Assembly: GCA_030407315.1 (NCBI GenBank)
Contig: JALQPE010001001.1
Coordinates: forward strand, 1-64,000
Length of the DNA stretch: 64,000 nucleotides
Direction: 5' to 3'
From: Asparagopsis taxiformis
Taxonomy: Eukaryota; Rhodophyta; Florideophyceae; Bonnemaisoniales; Bonnemaisoniaceae
Shown: in pieces, positions 21,082 to 30,687 of the stretch
How the letters are laid out: each line of letters begins with the position of its first letter
Position numbering within the stretch: position 1 is the stretch's first letter
Program-made: the position numbers and the translations under genes
Notes under the pieces: model-generated
What the model was told of the DNA's origin: nothing
Databases searched by the model: none
The model's input: the letters and a program-made list of their open reading frames with translations, nothing else

Positions 21082-22608
21082 CTACTCCCCTTCATTCTCG
21101 ATTTCATCATCGACGAATACCTTCACATATTCTGCATCTCCTCCGTCCTCTTCCATAGACCTGAAGCTCTCCTCCAGCACTGATTCCCCCCCATCGTCTA
21201 CGTTCAGTTCTTCATATCTATCACGCGATATAGTCAAAACCTCCTCATTCATAAAACGACTACTCACCCGCTCCCCGGGAAGAAGCAGTTTCACTGCTTC
21301 ATTGATTTCCCGGATTTGCGCTCCTTCCACCTCTGTTCCACTTTGAAATTTCAAAATCGTTCGGAACCCGTATGCAAGTATGTAGATGAATTGCAAGGAG
21401 TATTCTGAACGTCGCAGGAACATGTTCTTATCAGAACATTGCGTGTAGGCGACTGCAAAGTTCAGTGCAACCTCTACTAAATTGATCCTCCTAGTCAAAA
21501 ACCTCTTGTCCGGTTCTCCAATTATTTGAACTTCGTACTCGACTTTGAATAGCATTTCTTTTCGCGACGCAATGAAGTCGCGAAGAATCTTCATATTCTT
21601 GTCATCCATTGCTGCACGCTCCGCTGCATTCATTTTCCTCTGCGCCGAGTACAGACTTGGAACTGACTCAATGTCCAGCCCACCGTCGTGCAAATGATGC
21701 TCCATTCGGACTGAACCTTGAAACCCACTGTATAGAACGAATCCAAGATCTCGGATGAACCGGTTTCGCACATGATCTCTGGACTTGTTCATAAACCCGG
21801 TCACTGCTGTGAGTGCCGATTTCGTCACAGTGATGCCTACCTCCTTTCTGTGCAACGGCCCATTGTCTCCAACCTTTCTTCGCTTCTGCTTTCGAGCGGC
21901 CCCATCACTTCCCTCGGACGTCCCATGCATTCCATCCATGCGAGCAGAGTCCGTTCCGCGAATTGTCTCCTCAATGGTCCCGGTAGTCACATACCCCCGC
22001 GCCCTCCACCGTTCGATACCTTCCGACGTTCCATTGGAGCTGGAACGGTCTCCTCCCTCTCTGAAAGAATTGTTTTGACACGTATTCTTGATTAAAGAGG
22101 TCACAACTTGGCAGCGCAATTCAATGTGGTTCCGGCCGGCAAGCGTCCTATTGAACACATCCTTTCGCTCATTGCTCTGCCTGGCGAACATCAGCGTATT
22201 GATTAGCTGGCATCCGTTGAAATGCCTATCCCTCTTATCCACCATTGCCTTCGTGTACGTTGGAACAACAGCACACAGCACAGCACACACCATTTCGAAC
22301 GTGAACGATTTCTCCGCATCCTGCGCAATGCGGAGACGTTCCCTGTCCTTCTCGGAGGCGATCTTCTTCGGATGTCCTTGTCCCTGGCTCAGAAGCCCAT
22401 CGACGATGCTCTTGACCTCCTGCATATCGGTGTTTAGCATGGAGACAGTCTTGGCGACATTTCCGAGAGTCTCGCGTAATTGAATGGTGCTCTTCTCGAC
22501 GGCATCCATTTTATCACTCAGGGCTTTCAACTCTGCAGTGATGTTCGAAAAGCCCTCACGCGTTATTTCGGAAAATGCGGCGATGCTTACGGAGGTTTCG
22601 GGATTCAT
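21082..22608 (-). CDS. Coiled-coil protein A of the PMS module (novel)
   Basis: An intact frame of 508 residues from ATG 22608. Residues 1-75 form a heptad-rich coiled coil (SNITAELKALSDKMDAVEK... and onward). A helical segment, FTFEMVCAVLCAVVPTYTKAM, follows. A Ser/Gly-rich middle carries a basic KQKRRK signal. The conserved C-terminal half includes FKVEYEVQIIGEPDKR, INLVEVALNFAVAYTQC and FIYILAYGFRTIL. The C-terminus is very acidic. The gene at 59729-61402 has the same layout (LHIQVTYIVQVSGDIDG, VEKLAVCSFSFLTLAM). No known family recognised. It lies tail to tail with the Tudor-like gene, 275 bp apart. Recurrence beside both PMS genes suggests a partner or structural role. Confidence 0.75.
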   Translation of the reverse strand: MNPETSVSIAAFSEITREGFSNITAELKALSDKMDAVEKSTIQLRETLGNVAKTVSMLNTDMQEVKSIVDGLLSQGQGHPKKIASEKDRERLRIAQDAEKSFTFEMVCAVLCAVVPTYTKAMVDKRDRHFNGCQLINTLMFARQSNERKDVFNRTLAGRNHIELRCQVVTSLIKNTCQNNSFREGGDRSSSNGTSEGIERWRARGYVTTGTIEETIRGTDSARMDGMHGTSEGSDGAARKQKRRKVGDNGPLHRKEVGITVTKSALTAVTGFMNKSRDHVRNRFIRDLGFVLYSGFQGSVRMEHHLHDGGLDIESVPSLYSAQRKMNAAERAAMDDKNMKILRDFIASRKEMLFKVEYEVQIIGEPDKRFLTRRINLVEVALNFAVAYTQCSDKNMFLRRSEYSLQFIYILAYGFRTILKFQSGTEVEGAQIREINEAVKLLLPGERVSSRFMNEEVLTISRDRYEELNVDDGGESVLEESFRSMEEDGGDAEYVKVFVDDEIENEGE

Positions 22609-23144
22609 CTTGACCTTGCAATTGGAGTTTGCTAAAAGGAGAATTGCTTTGAAGGAAGGATGTCACGCTTAGTACAGCAGTGTTGTAGCAAATATCATTT
22701 CAGTGGATGCATCCATCCTGGTCTACTCTACATAATAATAATGCTTCTCAGTGCTCCGTAACGGTTATTTTTCATAATTTAGTGGTGGATGGTGCGTATT
22801 CTTTCCTTTGCCACCACCCACGTCCTGTGCATACCACACCTCGCTACCAGACTGACGTCTCCTACTAGACACTTTCAATGCAAAGATAGATAGGTATAAT
22901 TTGAAATGCTAAACTCAACATATTATAGCTACTCTGTACATTCTCTCCTTACGGTGAGACAAACCAGATATGTTCTGTTCTCCCAATCTTCCTTTCTACA
23001 ACTTCCTATTCAGCATCTAGCTTCCCCGCACCCAACTATCTGTAAAGCACCATCACAATTAATATAGTCGTATACCACACACCATTCCAATATTTACCTT
23101 CACACCAACACTATGCTCCATATTTCCTCTAAGTCCACTCCACC
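22609..23144. other. No gene recognised
   Basis: AT-rich region upstream of coiled-coil gene A, probably carrying its promoter. No coding region supported. Confidence 0.5.
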
Positions 23145-23495
23145 AGACAGTGTTGTCAAACAATGCACGGTACTACCCGCAGACAATACAATTTGCTATC
23201 TACACTACTGTCTACAGATTTCCCCAGACAGTGCAGTAATACAGTACAATGTATTGTCTCAGACAGTAAAATGTACTGTCTGCACATACTGTCTGGCGGC
23301 AACACTTCCGGACAGTAAAATTTACTGTTCTGGACAGTAAATTTTACTGTTTTTGGTACTGTCCAGATTTCGTGCCAGTTTACTGCTGCAGCAGTATTCT
23401 GAAATTTCCAGACAGTAAATTTTACTGTCTCCGCGCACTGTCTTGGCCAGACAGTAATTTTTACTGTCTCAGACAGTAAATTTACTGTCTGTTTT
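23145..23495. repeat. Array of short AGACAGTAAA/TTTACTGTCT palindromes
   Basis: At least ten copies of ACAGTA or its complement TACTGT in 350 bp. Several are arranged as near-perfect palindromes such as AGACAGTAAATTTTACTGTCT minus one base, for example around 23325-23350, 23411-23431, 23454-23470 and 23473-23491. Spacing is irregular. It stands directly in front of the methyltransferase paralogue. Different sequence from, but similar idea to, the palindromes around PD1/PD2. Confidence 0.75.
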
Positions 23496-23511
23496 CATTC
23501 TCAACACCGTA

Positions 23512-25435
23512 GTGTACAGGCTTCGGGGAATCTCCAGATTGAATAAATTCAAACCAGTATCATACAAAGATACCCTCCAGCAATACGAATACACATGCGC
23601 AGCGATGAAAGAAGCGCGTAAGTTCGAGGTTCTTCATGAAGGACAGGTATGGCCAAAGGGCATGGAATCAATCAAGCAGAATCTACTTCGCTCATCAAAG
23701 TTCGATACTGATGTTATGGAGAACATGGGAAACGATTATAATATTCTGGGTGCTCTTTTGAAGCAGTACCGGAAAGTTAAAGTTTGCCCTCAAATTGCTC
23801 CCATGAAGGAAAAGAAGTATCGGGAAAGCCATCGAAAAGAACCAGATCCCGATTCTTTCTGTCAGGAAATTGGCAAGACGGCAGCCGATAACGAAAATGC
23901 AGATACAAGGGACGCGAAAGAAGAGAAACAAAAGATGTCTCGAAGGAAGATAGTGTTCCTCAACTAGGCTCCGAAATATGTGATGAGGATATAGTCTCGG
24001 TACCGAAGATGAGCCAGATAACGCAAGAATCTGTACAAGATGAAGTTGACGCTTCCGAAAAGGTTATCACCGGACCGAAAACTTCTATTCCAGTGGACCG
24101 AATGATAACAGAGAACGATGTCTCTGCTTCACCTAGTATCAACTCAGACCGCCTCAACCTTCATTCTAAACGCGGTTCATCTGGTACGAATGAGCCAGAA
24201 AGAAAAGACTACGTTCTTGAAATGGGAATTAAATGCTATCAGATGAAATGGCAGGACTTCGACAAGGAAATATGGACAGATGAGTACCCTCTTCAGGATT
24301 TAGTTCTTACCGACCCTCCGTATGGAACTCCGAATTCTAAATCCCTTCGTAATACCGCATATAACAATTTCATAAGTGATAAGGAAATCAATGCATTATG
24401 CCAGTTTGCAAGGAGAGCCTTGAAGCCAGGTGGCTGGTTTTTCTGTTTTGTATCATTCCGAAACTTTCCAGCATTCCTGCATGAGCTGAGAAACGTCGGT
24501 TTCGACGGTCCGGAATACCCTTTCGTATTCATGAAAGACACGAACACTGTACAAGCACATCGCGGAGATATGTTCCCACAAAACGCGTGCGAGTTTGCAG
24601 TTGTTGCCAGGGCTCCCGGACATCGTAAGGACGGTTTCAAGCCAGACCTTCGAAGCCAATATCACCTCGTCCCAACAGAAACGAAACGGAAATTCGCTGC
24701 AATGTCCAGAATTCCCGTTTCGAAAGACAAACTTCTCACTCCAGGAACAAATCTCCTGTTCTAACAGAAGAGAAACATATTGGAATGTTATCCGAGATAA
24801 TCAACACGTTTTGTCCTGAGAGGGGTTCAGTTATTGATGTTTACGGAGGAACACTTACTACTGCGATCGCAGCGATGAAGACAGCCCGTTCATGTGTGGT
24901 TGTGGAAGCTAGTACCAAGATTTTCCGTCTCGCTCATGAAAGACTTCGTTCTATTGCCGATGCTTTGTATCATAATGATCTGAGATCACGTATCGGATCG
25001 AAGAAGAGGAGAACAGGGAATCATGCAGAGGATGGCGTTCTGCTAAGCCAACCGAAAATCTGTTCGCTACAGAAAAAGGGAAAAGATGATAATACAAATG
25101 CCGGTAAATCCACTATCGAAGGAATAGAGAGAGTACTGAAAGGAGGAGATTCTGTTGAACTATACATTTTGAATCAGGTCGTCGGAAAAGCGTCTCTCCT
25201 TTGTGCAGGAACTAGTGATGAGAGGTTCCAAACTACAATACACAATGTACCTCTAGCGAACTTTCAAGGTGAGGATCAGAAACTTGTATCTTGTTATATG
25301 TTCGAACCGAACGAATGTTGTTTGGATTGTCCTTACCCGTACAAATACGGTGGTATTGAACCTCCTCCTGGAACTTTGAAAGGGCTGAACGGGATATTCG
25401 CATGGGACTTGAACAAGATGAGGCCGTTGTCTTAG
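23512..25435 (+). pseudogene. ParB-less beta-class DNA methyltransferase paralogue, frame-broken
   Basis: Three frames together give a protein related to the middle of PMS. First comes a piece resembling the helical linker of PMS (23512-23967, no upstream ATG). Then comes motif IV with LVLTDPPYGTP (about 24300) and LKPGGWFFCFVSF. Then comes the motif I region SVIDVYGGTLTTAIAAM (about 24830). The frame steps back one base at AAAA near 23932 and again near 24748. Both steps restore the alignment with PMS (TEEKHIGMLSEIINTF matches the segment before motif I there). No ParB domain is found upstream and no SET domain downstream; the C-terminus (CCLDCPYPY) is unfamiliar. DPPY suggests N6-adenine chemistry if active. 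It could be a truncated relic or a stripped-down enzyme with sequence errors. Confidence 0.7.
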
Positions 25436-25636
25436 TCTTATTACGTATAGTTTCGCTCGGCCTTCAGAGAGGAAAGATTGTTGTCATTTTTCCCCGTAAT
25501 CATGGGAGCATGAAGAGCACAAATCAACCAATCAGCCGTACTCCATTCACAACAGAGATTGATTTGACATAGGTATTTGGCGCTGTATCCTGGGCCAACT
25601 ATCGCCGTCGAGGAGGCCACTCTGCATCCATATTAG

Positions 25637-28081
25637 ATGAACGTCTCACCGGTGTCATTCCTACTCACCATGCATCTTGATCAACCGATATACTCGTCTT
25701 GCAGCCATCTCTTTTCCACGCTACCTGCAAATCTAACTACCGTTCAGAGATCATTCGTTCTGCTCCCACAGCAGATGGCTCCGCGTTTTCATCTCGCCGA
25801 AGCTAGGAATGACGCACTGGAGAAAGCCGAATCATACATGAAATCTCTTTCTAGGGACTCCGAATCAGAACACGCTCCTTCTGTTGAAACCATATCTGTG
25901 CCGCGTAGCCACGATGAAGTGATGCATGGAATAGTGGGTACTTCTTCCGACTCTTTCCGATCCACGGCTTCGATGTATAAACCATTTTCACGACTACAAC
26001 ACAGGAAGAATTATGAAAGTGTGACGAGGTCCAGTTCAGTTCGTCGAAAGAGCAGCATGCTAGAGAGGCGGGTGAAGTTCAGTTTGTCACTGCCCAAAAC
26101 AGATATAAGAAGAATACCATGCTGCAATAAGGGATGCTTCAGAAAAACCGACCATGTTTTCCTTCGGAATGAAGCAGAACGAGTTTTGTTGTACAACAGG
26201 GACGATCGCCGCAGGTATCTGCACGCTCTACTGGAACCAAACAGTAACCGGTTCTACTTCTCTGGGAAGCCTGTGTGTTGCGAATTCCTAGAGTACAGCT
26301 TCAAGTTTTCACGACACCTGCAGACCTCGGTAAAGAAAGCTTGCCAGAATGGGAGTCTTCCATTTATGGCTTCTCCGAAACGAATTTCTGGCTCTCCACA
26401 TAGAGATGCAGTGATCTGCTTCCTTGAACGCTTGTCTGCCTCGACTGCTGATATGATGCCAGACAGTGGAGAGAAGCATCTGCCTCTTTTCGAGAAGAAG
26501 GCTGTGTACGAGATGTTCTGCGACCAATTTACGTTATTATACTCGAACCGGAACCCACCAACTTTGAGCTACTTCTACAACACCTGGAACACGTTTTGCG
26601 CGAATATCAAGGTTCGGCGTGTCCAGAGGTTCACGAAATGTTCGGAATGTGAGTACATACGTGATAAACTGGAAGCCATCGGGACAGATATTCAACGCAC
26701 TGCTCCGCTTCTGGAACGTCGCCAGCGTCATATCGAGATGGTGGCACGGGAACGCAGGGAGTATCAAAAGAAGTGTGAAGAAGCGTCACTATATCCCTCC
26801 AGGTTCACGTCTCTGATCGTAGACGGGGCTGATCAATCAGGATACGGTCTTCCCCATTTCACGGTATGTACAAAAGCGACTGTTGGTCATAGTTTGAAGG
26901 TGAGACTCATAGGTGTTCTCGAACATGGTGTCCGAAAGCATCTTTCGTTGTACACACTTACTGCTGAATTCGAAACTGGGGCAAATCATATCATCGAGGC
27001 AATTCACAGGACTCTTACCAAAAAGGCTATGGGTTCGAGTCTTCAGGGAACACTGTACTTGCAGGTAGACAATTGCACAAGAGAGAACAAGAACACGTTT
27101 CTGTTTTGCTATCTAGAATGTCTCGTTGCTTGGGGTGTGTTTGAAGAAGTACACGCTTCTTTCCTACCCATCGGCCACACCCATGCAGACATCGACCAGG
27201 CCTTTAGCTGTACCTCTCGCAGGCTACGTTCCCACAACGCCGTCACTATGGAAGATTTAGTTGAACAACTCAGAGTGTCCTATACTCCGGAACCCTCTGT
27301 CTCTCGTATGTTGCACGTGGCAAACTTCTCCGGTCTCTGCCGGAGTGAGAATTCGGTTGGAAAAGTGCATGCTTTCTCAAAATTCAGATACTTCAGGTTT
27401 CACCGATCCCAAGATACAGGAAAAAGTTATGACTTCTACAGAACTGCATGCGATGTTAAGATATTTTGTGAAGACAACTGGAAGCCTCTCCCAGTTCTCA
27501 CTCCGGGGCTGAATGGTTTCCTGGTTAAGCCTCCTGAACTGAAACGAACACCGAGTAATATCATACGTTCTCCTCCAGATCGACATGAGTTCCTGCTCCG
27601 TTTTCGTTCGGAAGAGAGCAGGGTCAATAACAATTCTAAAATGGATCAGCTACATGAGCTTCTACGACAGGTTTATGAGGAAAGGGAAGATTCTTTTCAT
27701 TGGAACCTCACCGAATGTTTCGAGATGAATGGCATGTATCGAAAAGGGAATCGGAACGTCGTCCCGATGGAGGAGGAACTCATGTCGACTGCAGATTGCA
27801 TACCACTATCAGACTTGCCCTACTCGGTGAATCGCTTCGTGGCTGTAAATGGAGAAGACTGTACTACTGAGATGCCGTTCTGGCTAGGACAAATTATGAG
27901 TTGTAAGAAAACAACGAAGGGGTTATTTGTCAGCTGTGTGTTCGGTGGTACGAGGTCTACGATGGAAGAGACGCATGGTCAGGTAAGTATAGGCCTGCCA
28001 TGCTTCGCAAGGGGAGAACAACAGTGGCTTGGAAGGGACATATTTCGGTTGACACCGTCATTGCAGAGTTCCCGTCACTAA
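25637..28081 (+). CDS. DUF7869-type transposase-like protein
   Basis: An intact frame of 814 residues. ATG 25637 is the first start; ATG 25775 (MAPRFHLAE) is an alternative. An N-terminal cysteine motif, PCCNKGCF (161-168), and VCCEFLEYSF (213-222) resemble the usual head of this family. CSEC follows at 335-338. A helical region leads into an RNase H-like core with IVDGADQSGYG (394-404, acidic D396), LQVDNCTRENKN (475-486, D478) and the diagnostic GHTHADIDQAFS (513-524, D518). The acidic set is intact, so it may be active. The family is found widely in eukaryotic repetitive DNA and is taken to be a DNA transposase or its domesticated kin. It follows the methyltransferase paralogue by 200 bp on the same strand. 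No terminal repeats found. Confidence 0.8.
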   Translation: MNVSPVSFLLTMHLDQPIYSSCSHLFSTLPANLTTVQRSFVLLPQQMAPRFHLAEARNDALEKAESYMKSLSRDSESEHAPSVETISVPRSHDEVMHGIVGTSSDSFRSTASMYKPFSRLQHRKNYESVTRSSSVRRKSSMLERRVKFSLSLPKTDIRRIPCCNKGCFRKTDHVFLRNEAERVLLYNRDDRRRYLHALLEPNSNRFYFSGKPVCCEFLEYSFKFSRHLQTSVKKACQNGSLPFMASPKRISGSPHRDAVICFLERLSASTADMMPDSGEKHLPLFEKKAVYEMFCDQFTLLYSNRNPPTLSYFYNTWNTFCANIKVRRVQRFTKCSECEYIRDKLEAIGTDIQRTAPLLERRQRHIEMVARERREYQKKCEEASLYPSRFTSLIVDGADQSGYGLPHFTVCTKATVGHSLKVRLIGVLEHGVRKHLSLYTLTAEFETGANHIIEAIHRTLTKKAMGSSLQGTLYLQVDNCTRENKNTFLFCYLECLVAWGVFEEVHASFLPIGHTHADIDQAFSCTSRRLRSHNAVTMEDLVEQLRVSYTPEPSVSRMLHVANFSGLCRSENSVGKVHAFSKFRYFRFHRSQDTGKSYDFYRTACDVKIFCEDNWKPLPVLTPGLNGFLVKPPELKRTPSNIIRSPPDRHEFLLRFRSEESRVNNNSKMDQLHELLRQVYEEREDSFHWNLTECFEMNGMYRKGNRNVVPMEEELMSTADCIPLSDLPYSVNRFVAVNGEDCTTEMPFWLGQIMSCKKTTKGLFVSCVFGGTRSTMEETHGQVSIGLPCFARGEQQWLGRDIFRLTPSLQSSRH

Positions 28082-28229
28082 CAAACAAGATGATAAGAGC
28101 TGGGGTAGAGAAAGAGATCAGGTCAGGCCTGGCGTCTATTCCGAAGTAAAAACGCCTCGTCTTCGACGACACGAGTAGTTCAATCAACTTTGTTATCCTA
28201 TTCAATCAATATGAAAAAAATCTCTCATG

Positions 28230-29265
28230 TTCAATCAACTTCAGAAAGTTGCATTCTGGTTTGGAAAGTACGTTCTGTTCATAGCGAAATCAGTGTTTCG
28301 GCTGGACAATCAAGTATAGCGCCGACGGTATCCATATCTCGAGCCCGCAATATATATCAAAAGTGCTATCAGATATGCTGCAAACAAATGCAAACACCAG
28401 CATAAAACCATACGCTGATGGTCTCCCACTACACGCCCCAGACGACACAGATACCTCCATACCCAATCTGGCCGACATCTACCACACAATCATCGGAACA
28501 CTCAGGTATATCGCCGACTCAACGCGTCCGGACATAGCATTCGTAGTCAGCAAACTCGCAGCCGCCAGTCAATGCCCGACGAAACGTCACTGGAGTCACG
28601 TCAAGCATCTAGTCCGATATCTCAAAGGCACCATCAACACAGGAATCTTATACTCACCTTCACCCACAAAATCAATATCCCTCACCACGTACACTGATGC
28701 AGACTACACTGGAGACAAATTGGACTCCAAATCGACCAGTGGCGCCGTACATCTAATCAACGGATCACCAATATCCTGGATATCCCCTAAACAGACAATG
28801 CAGGCCTTATCTACGTGCGAGTCGGAATACTTCGCAGCTGCGCTAGCCGTCCAATACACGCAATGGATACGAAGAATACTTGCTGAACTGCAAGCCCTAC
28901 CAACTAAGCCTACGACGCTATTCATGGACAACCAAGCAGCTATATCTATCGCAAACAACACAGCACCGACTAAGAGGCGAAAGTTCATCGATCTCAGACA
29001 TCACTACCTACGGGAACACATCCAAAAAGGCAATATCGTCCTCCAACACGTCCCGTCAAACAAAATGTTGGCCGACATTCTCACCAAACTGCTCAAAGGT
29101 CAAACTTTCGCCAACCTCATAAACCTGCTGCACCTATGCACCGCCCCAGCCAACGACAAGCGAGCACAGCCAAGCCTCCTCACGAAGCAGGGGGACTGCT
29201 ACTACGCCGCACGAGCGACGAAGTGTTTCGATACTTCGATCGGAGTGCTAACTGCACCCGCTTGA
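28230..29265 (+). mobile_element. Ty1/copia retrotransposon fragment (RT tail and RNase H)
   Basis: From 28363 the frame reads the end of a copia-type reverse transcriptase (YHTIIGTLRYIADSTRPDIA, SHVKHLVRYLKGT) and the complete RNase H domain (TDADYTGDKLDSKSTSG, STCESEYFAA, FMDNQAAISIAN, RRKFIDLRHHYLREHI, ADILTKLL). Gag, protease, integrase and most of the RT are missing, and the frame breaks near 28350. A GCAGGGGGAC sequence near 29187 could be the polypurine tract preceding a 3' LTR, but I cannot show a second LTR. Confidence 0.9.
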
Positions 29266-29929
29266 CTGCCACTACGCTCACTGTGCCAGTACGAAGAAGC
29301 AGACAGGCTGTCCACACCACGACGCCGCCGGGATCACGAGAGATACCAAGGCATACATAATAGAGAGATCAGGAGAGGAAAACAATAAACAGAGTCACGG
29401 CACTATCACACTACACACTTTTCCACTTTCAGATTTCCCGAAGCGAAAAACTTTCCTCTGCAAAATATTTTACGCCGTAGCGTCCGCAAGAATGTTCCCG
29501 CCAGGTCATCGCTCTGCTCACCATCTCCCGGTCCGCAGGGCTGGTCCACTTCCCCTACCCCCTTCCTGGTCCACTCATTGTACCTTCCGTCCTGTACCAC
29601 TGACTATTCCATCCTGCGTCTACGGATCGACCACCAACTCGCCGCCCTCAACAAACACAGATCTTTATTTTTATCCCGTTCCAGTCCTGGGACTCGTTGC
29701 CAAACCTCATTTCTCCTCACACTCAAACATTCACCCACCATCAGGTATGCAATGATTGGAAGCCATGAATGACGCGAGCGATCATTAGCACTTTCTAACA
29801 TCATCAATTCCACTGTGCTGACCGAAAAAACGCAACCATCACAGATACAAATCTGATATATGACGACAAAATCGGCTTCTTCGTTCGAAGATATATTCTG
29901 GATTACATTTGTTGAACATCAGATTCAAT
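29266..29929. other. No gene recognised; possible copia 3' LTR remnant
   Basis: No coding region supported. It may include the 3' LTR of the copia fragment in its first 200 bases, but there is no partner copy in the window to prove it. Confidence 0.4.
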
Positions 29930-30655
29930 ATGAAGCTCGATGAAACTGGATACCCTATCGTATCTGAAATAAATGCTTTCATGAAGAAGTTGGATTTGCT
30001 GCCAGTTGTGCTGAGCTCCGAAGAGCAAGATGCTGTACAAACTTATTTGTTGAATTTCAAAGCGGAGTATTGCGAACGCGATCCTGCAAAGCCGTGGTTC
30101 GTTCACACAAGTCATGGGAAAATGATAAAAGATCATCTGCTCCTAGCTGGCTTTTCGGAATACATACTAGAACCGAAAACGATCGTTTTTGGATGTAGTA
30201 GTACACAATTTTTCATTTCCGGTGCGTTGCAGTATAAAAATGGAAGAAAGAATATTGATGAAGACAGTTTATATGAAAGAATTAAGAACTGTGTGCTCAA
30301 TGCATGGTGCAATATGAATGTTGCAGTATCAGTGATTATTCCCGTGAACATCCTACAGTCTCATTGGGGGGCCATTTTTTGTGACAAAGACCTGTCGAGA
30401 GATGGGTATGGAAATATATACTGGGGAGACTCACTACGATACTCTCCTCCTGTTCACCTTCTTGAATACGTTTAGGAGTTTATAAACTTACTACCGACAA
30501 GATTTGTATGGGAAAAAAGGATGATAATTACATATTGGACATTCTTTCCTTTGAAATGCAGCGAGATAATTTCAGCTGTGGGTTTTACGTGATTTCTGCA
30601 TTATCCCATTTTTCCTGCTCTACTAGACGGATACAAAGGCGTAAATATACTACAT
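29930..30655 (+). pseudogene. Ulp1-like (C48) cysteine protease of a MULE-type element
   Basis: From ATG 29930. The domain shows the order typical of Ulp1/SENP proteases: catalytic His in SHWGAIFCD (about 30361), Asp in IYWGDSLRY (about 30422), then Gln and Cys in MQRDNFSCGFYVISALS (about 30556-30600). Such proteases remove SUMO-like modifiers and are often carried by Mutator-like and other DNA transposons. Two defects are visible: a TAG in frame at 30473-30475, and a one-base step in the A run near 30515, after which the Cys region reads correctly. The MULE-like transposase starts downstream on the same strand. Confidence 0.7.
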
Positions 30656-30687
30656 AAAGCGAAAATATCACCGAGGAGATAAGAAAT

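Noticed and set aside
29187..29500. Complete copia 3' LTR
   Set aside because: A purine tract is present but there is no second LTR to define the ends.
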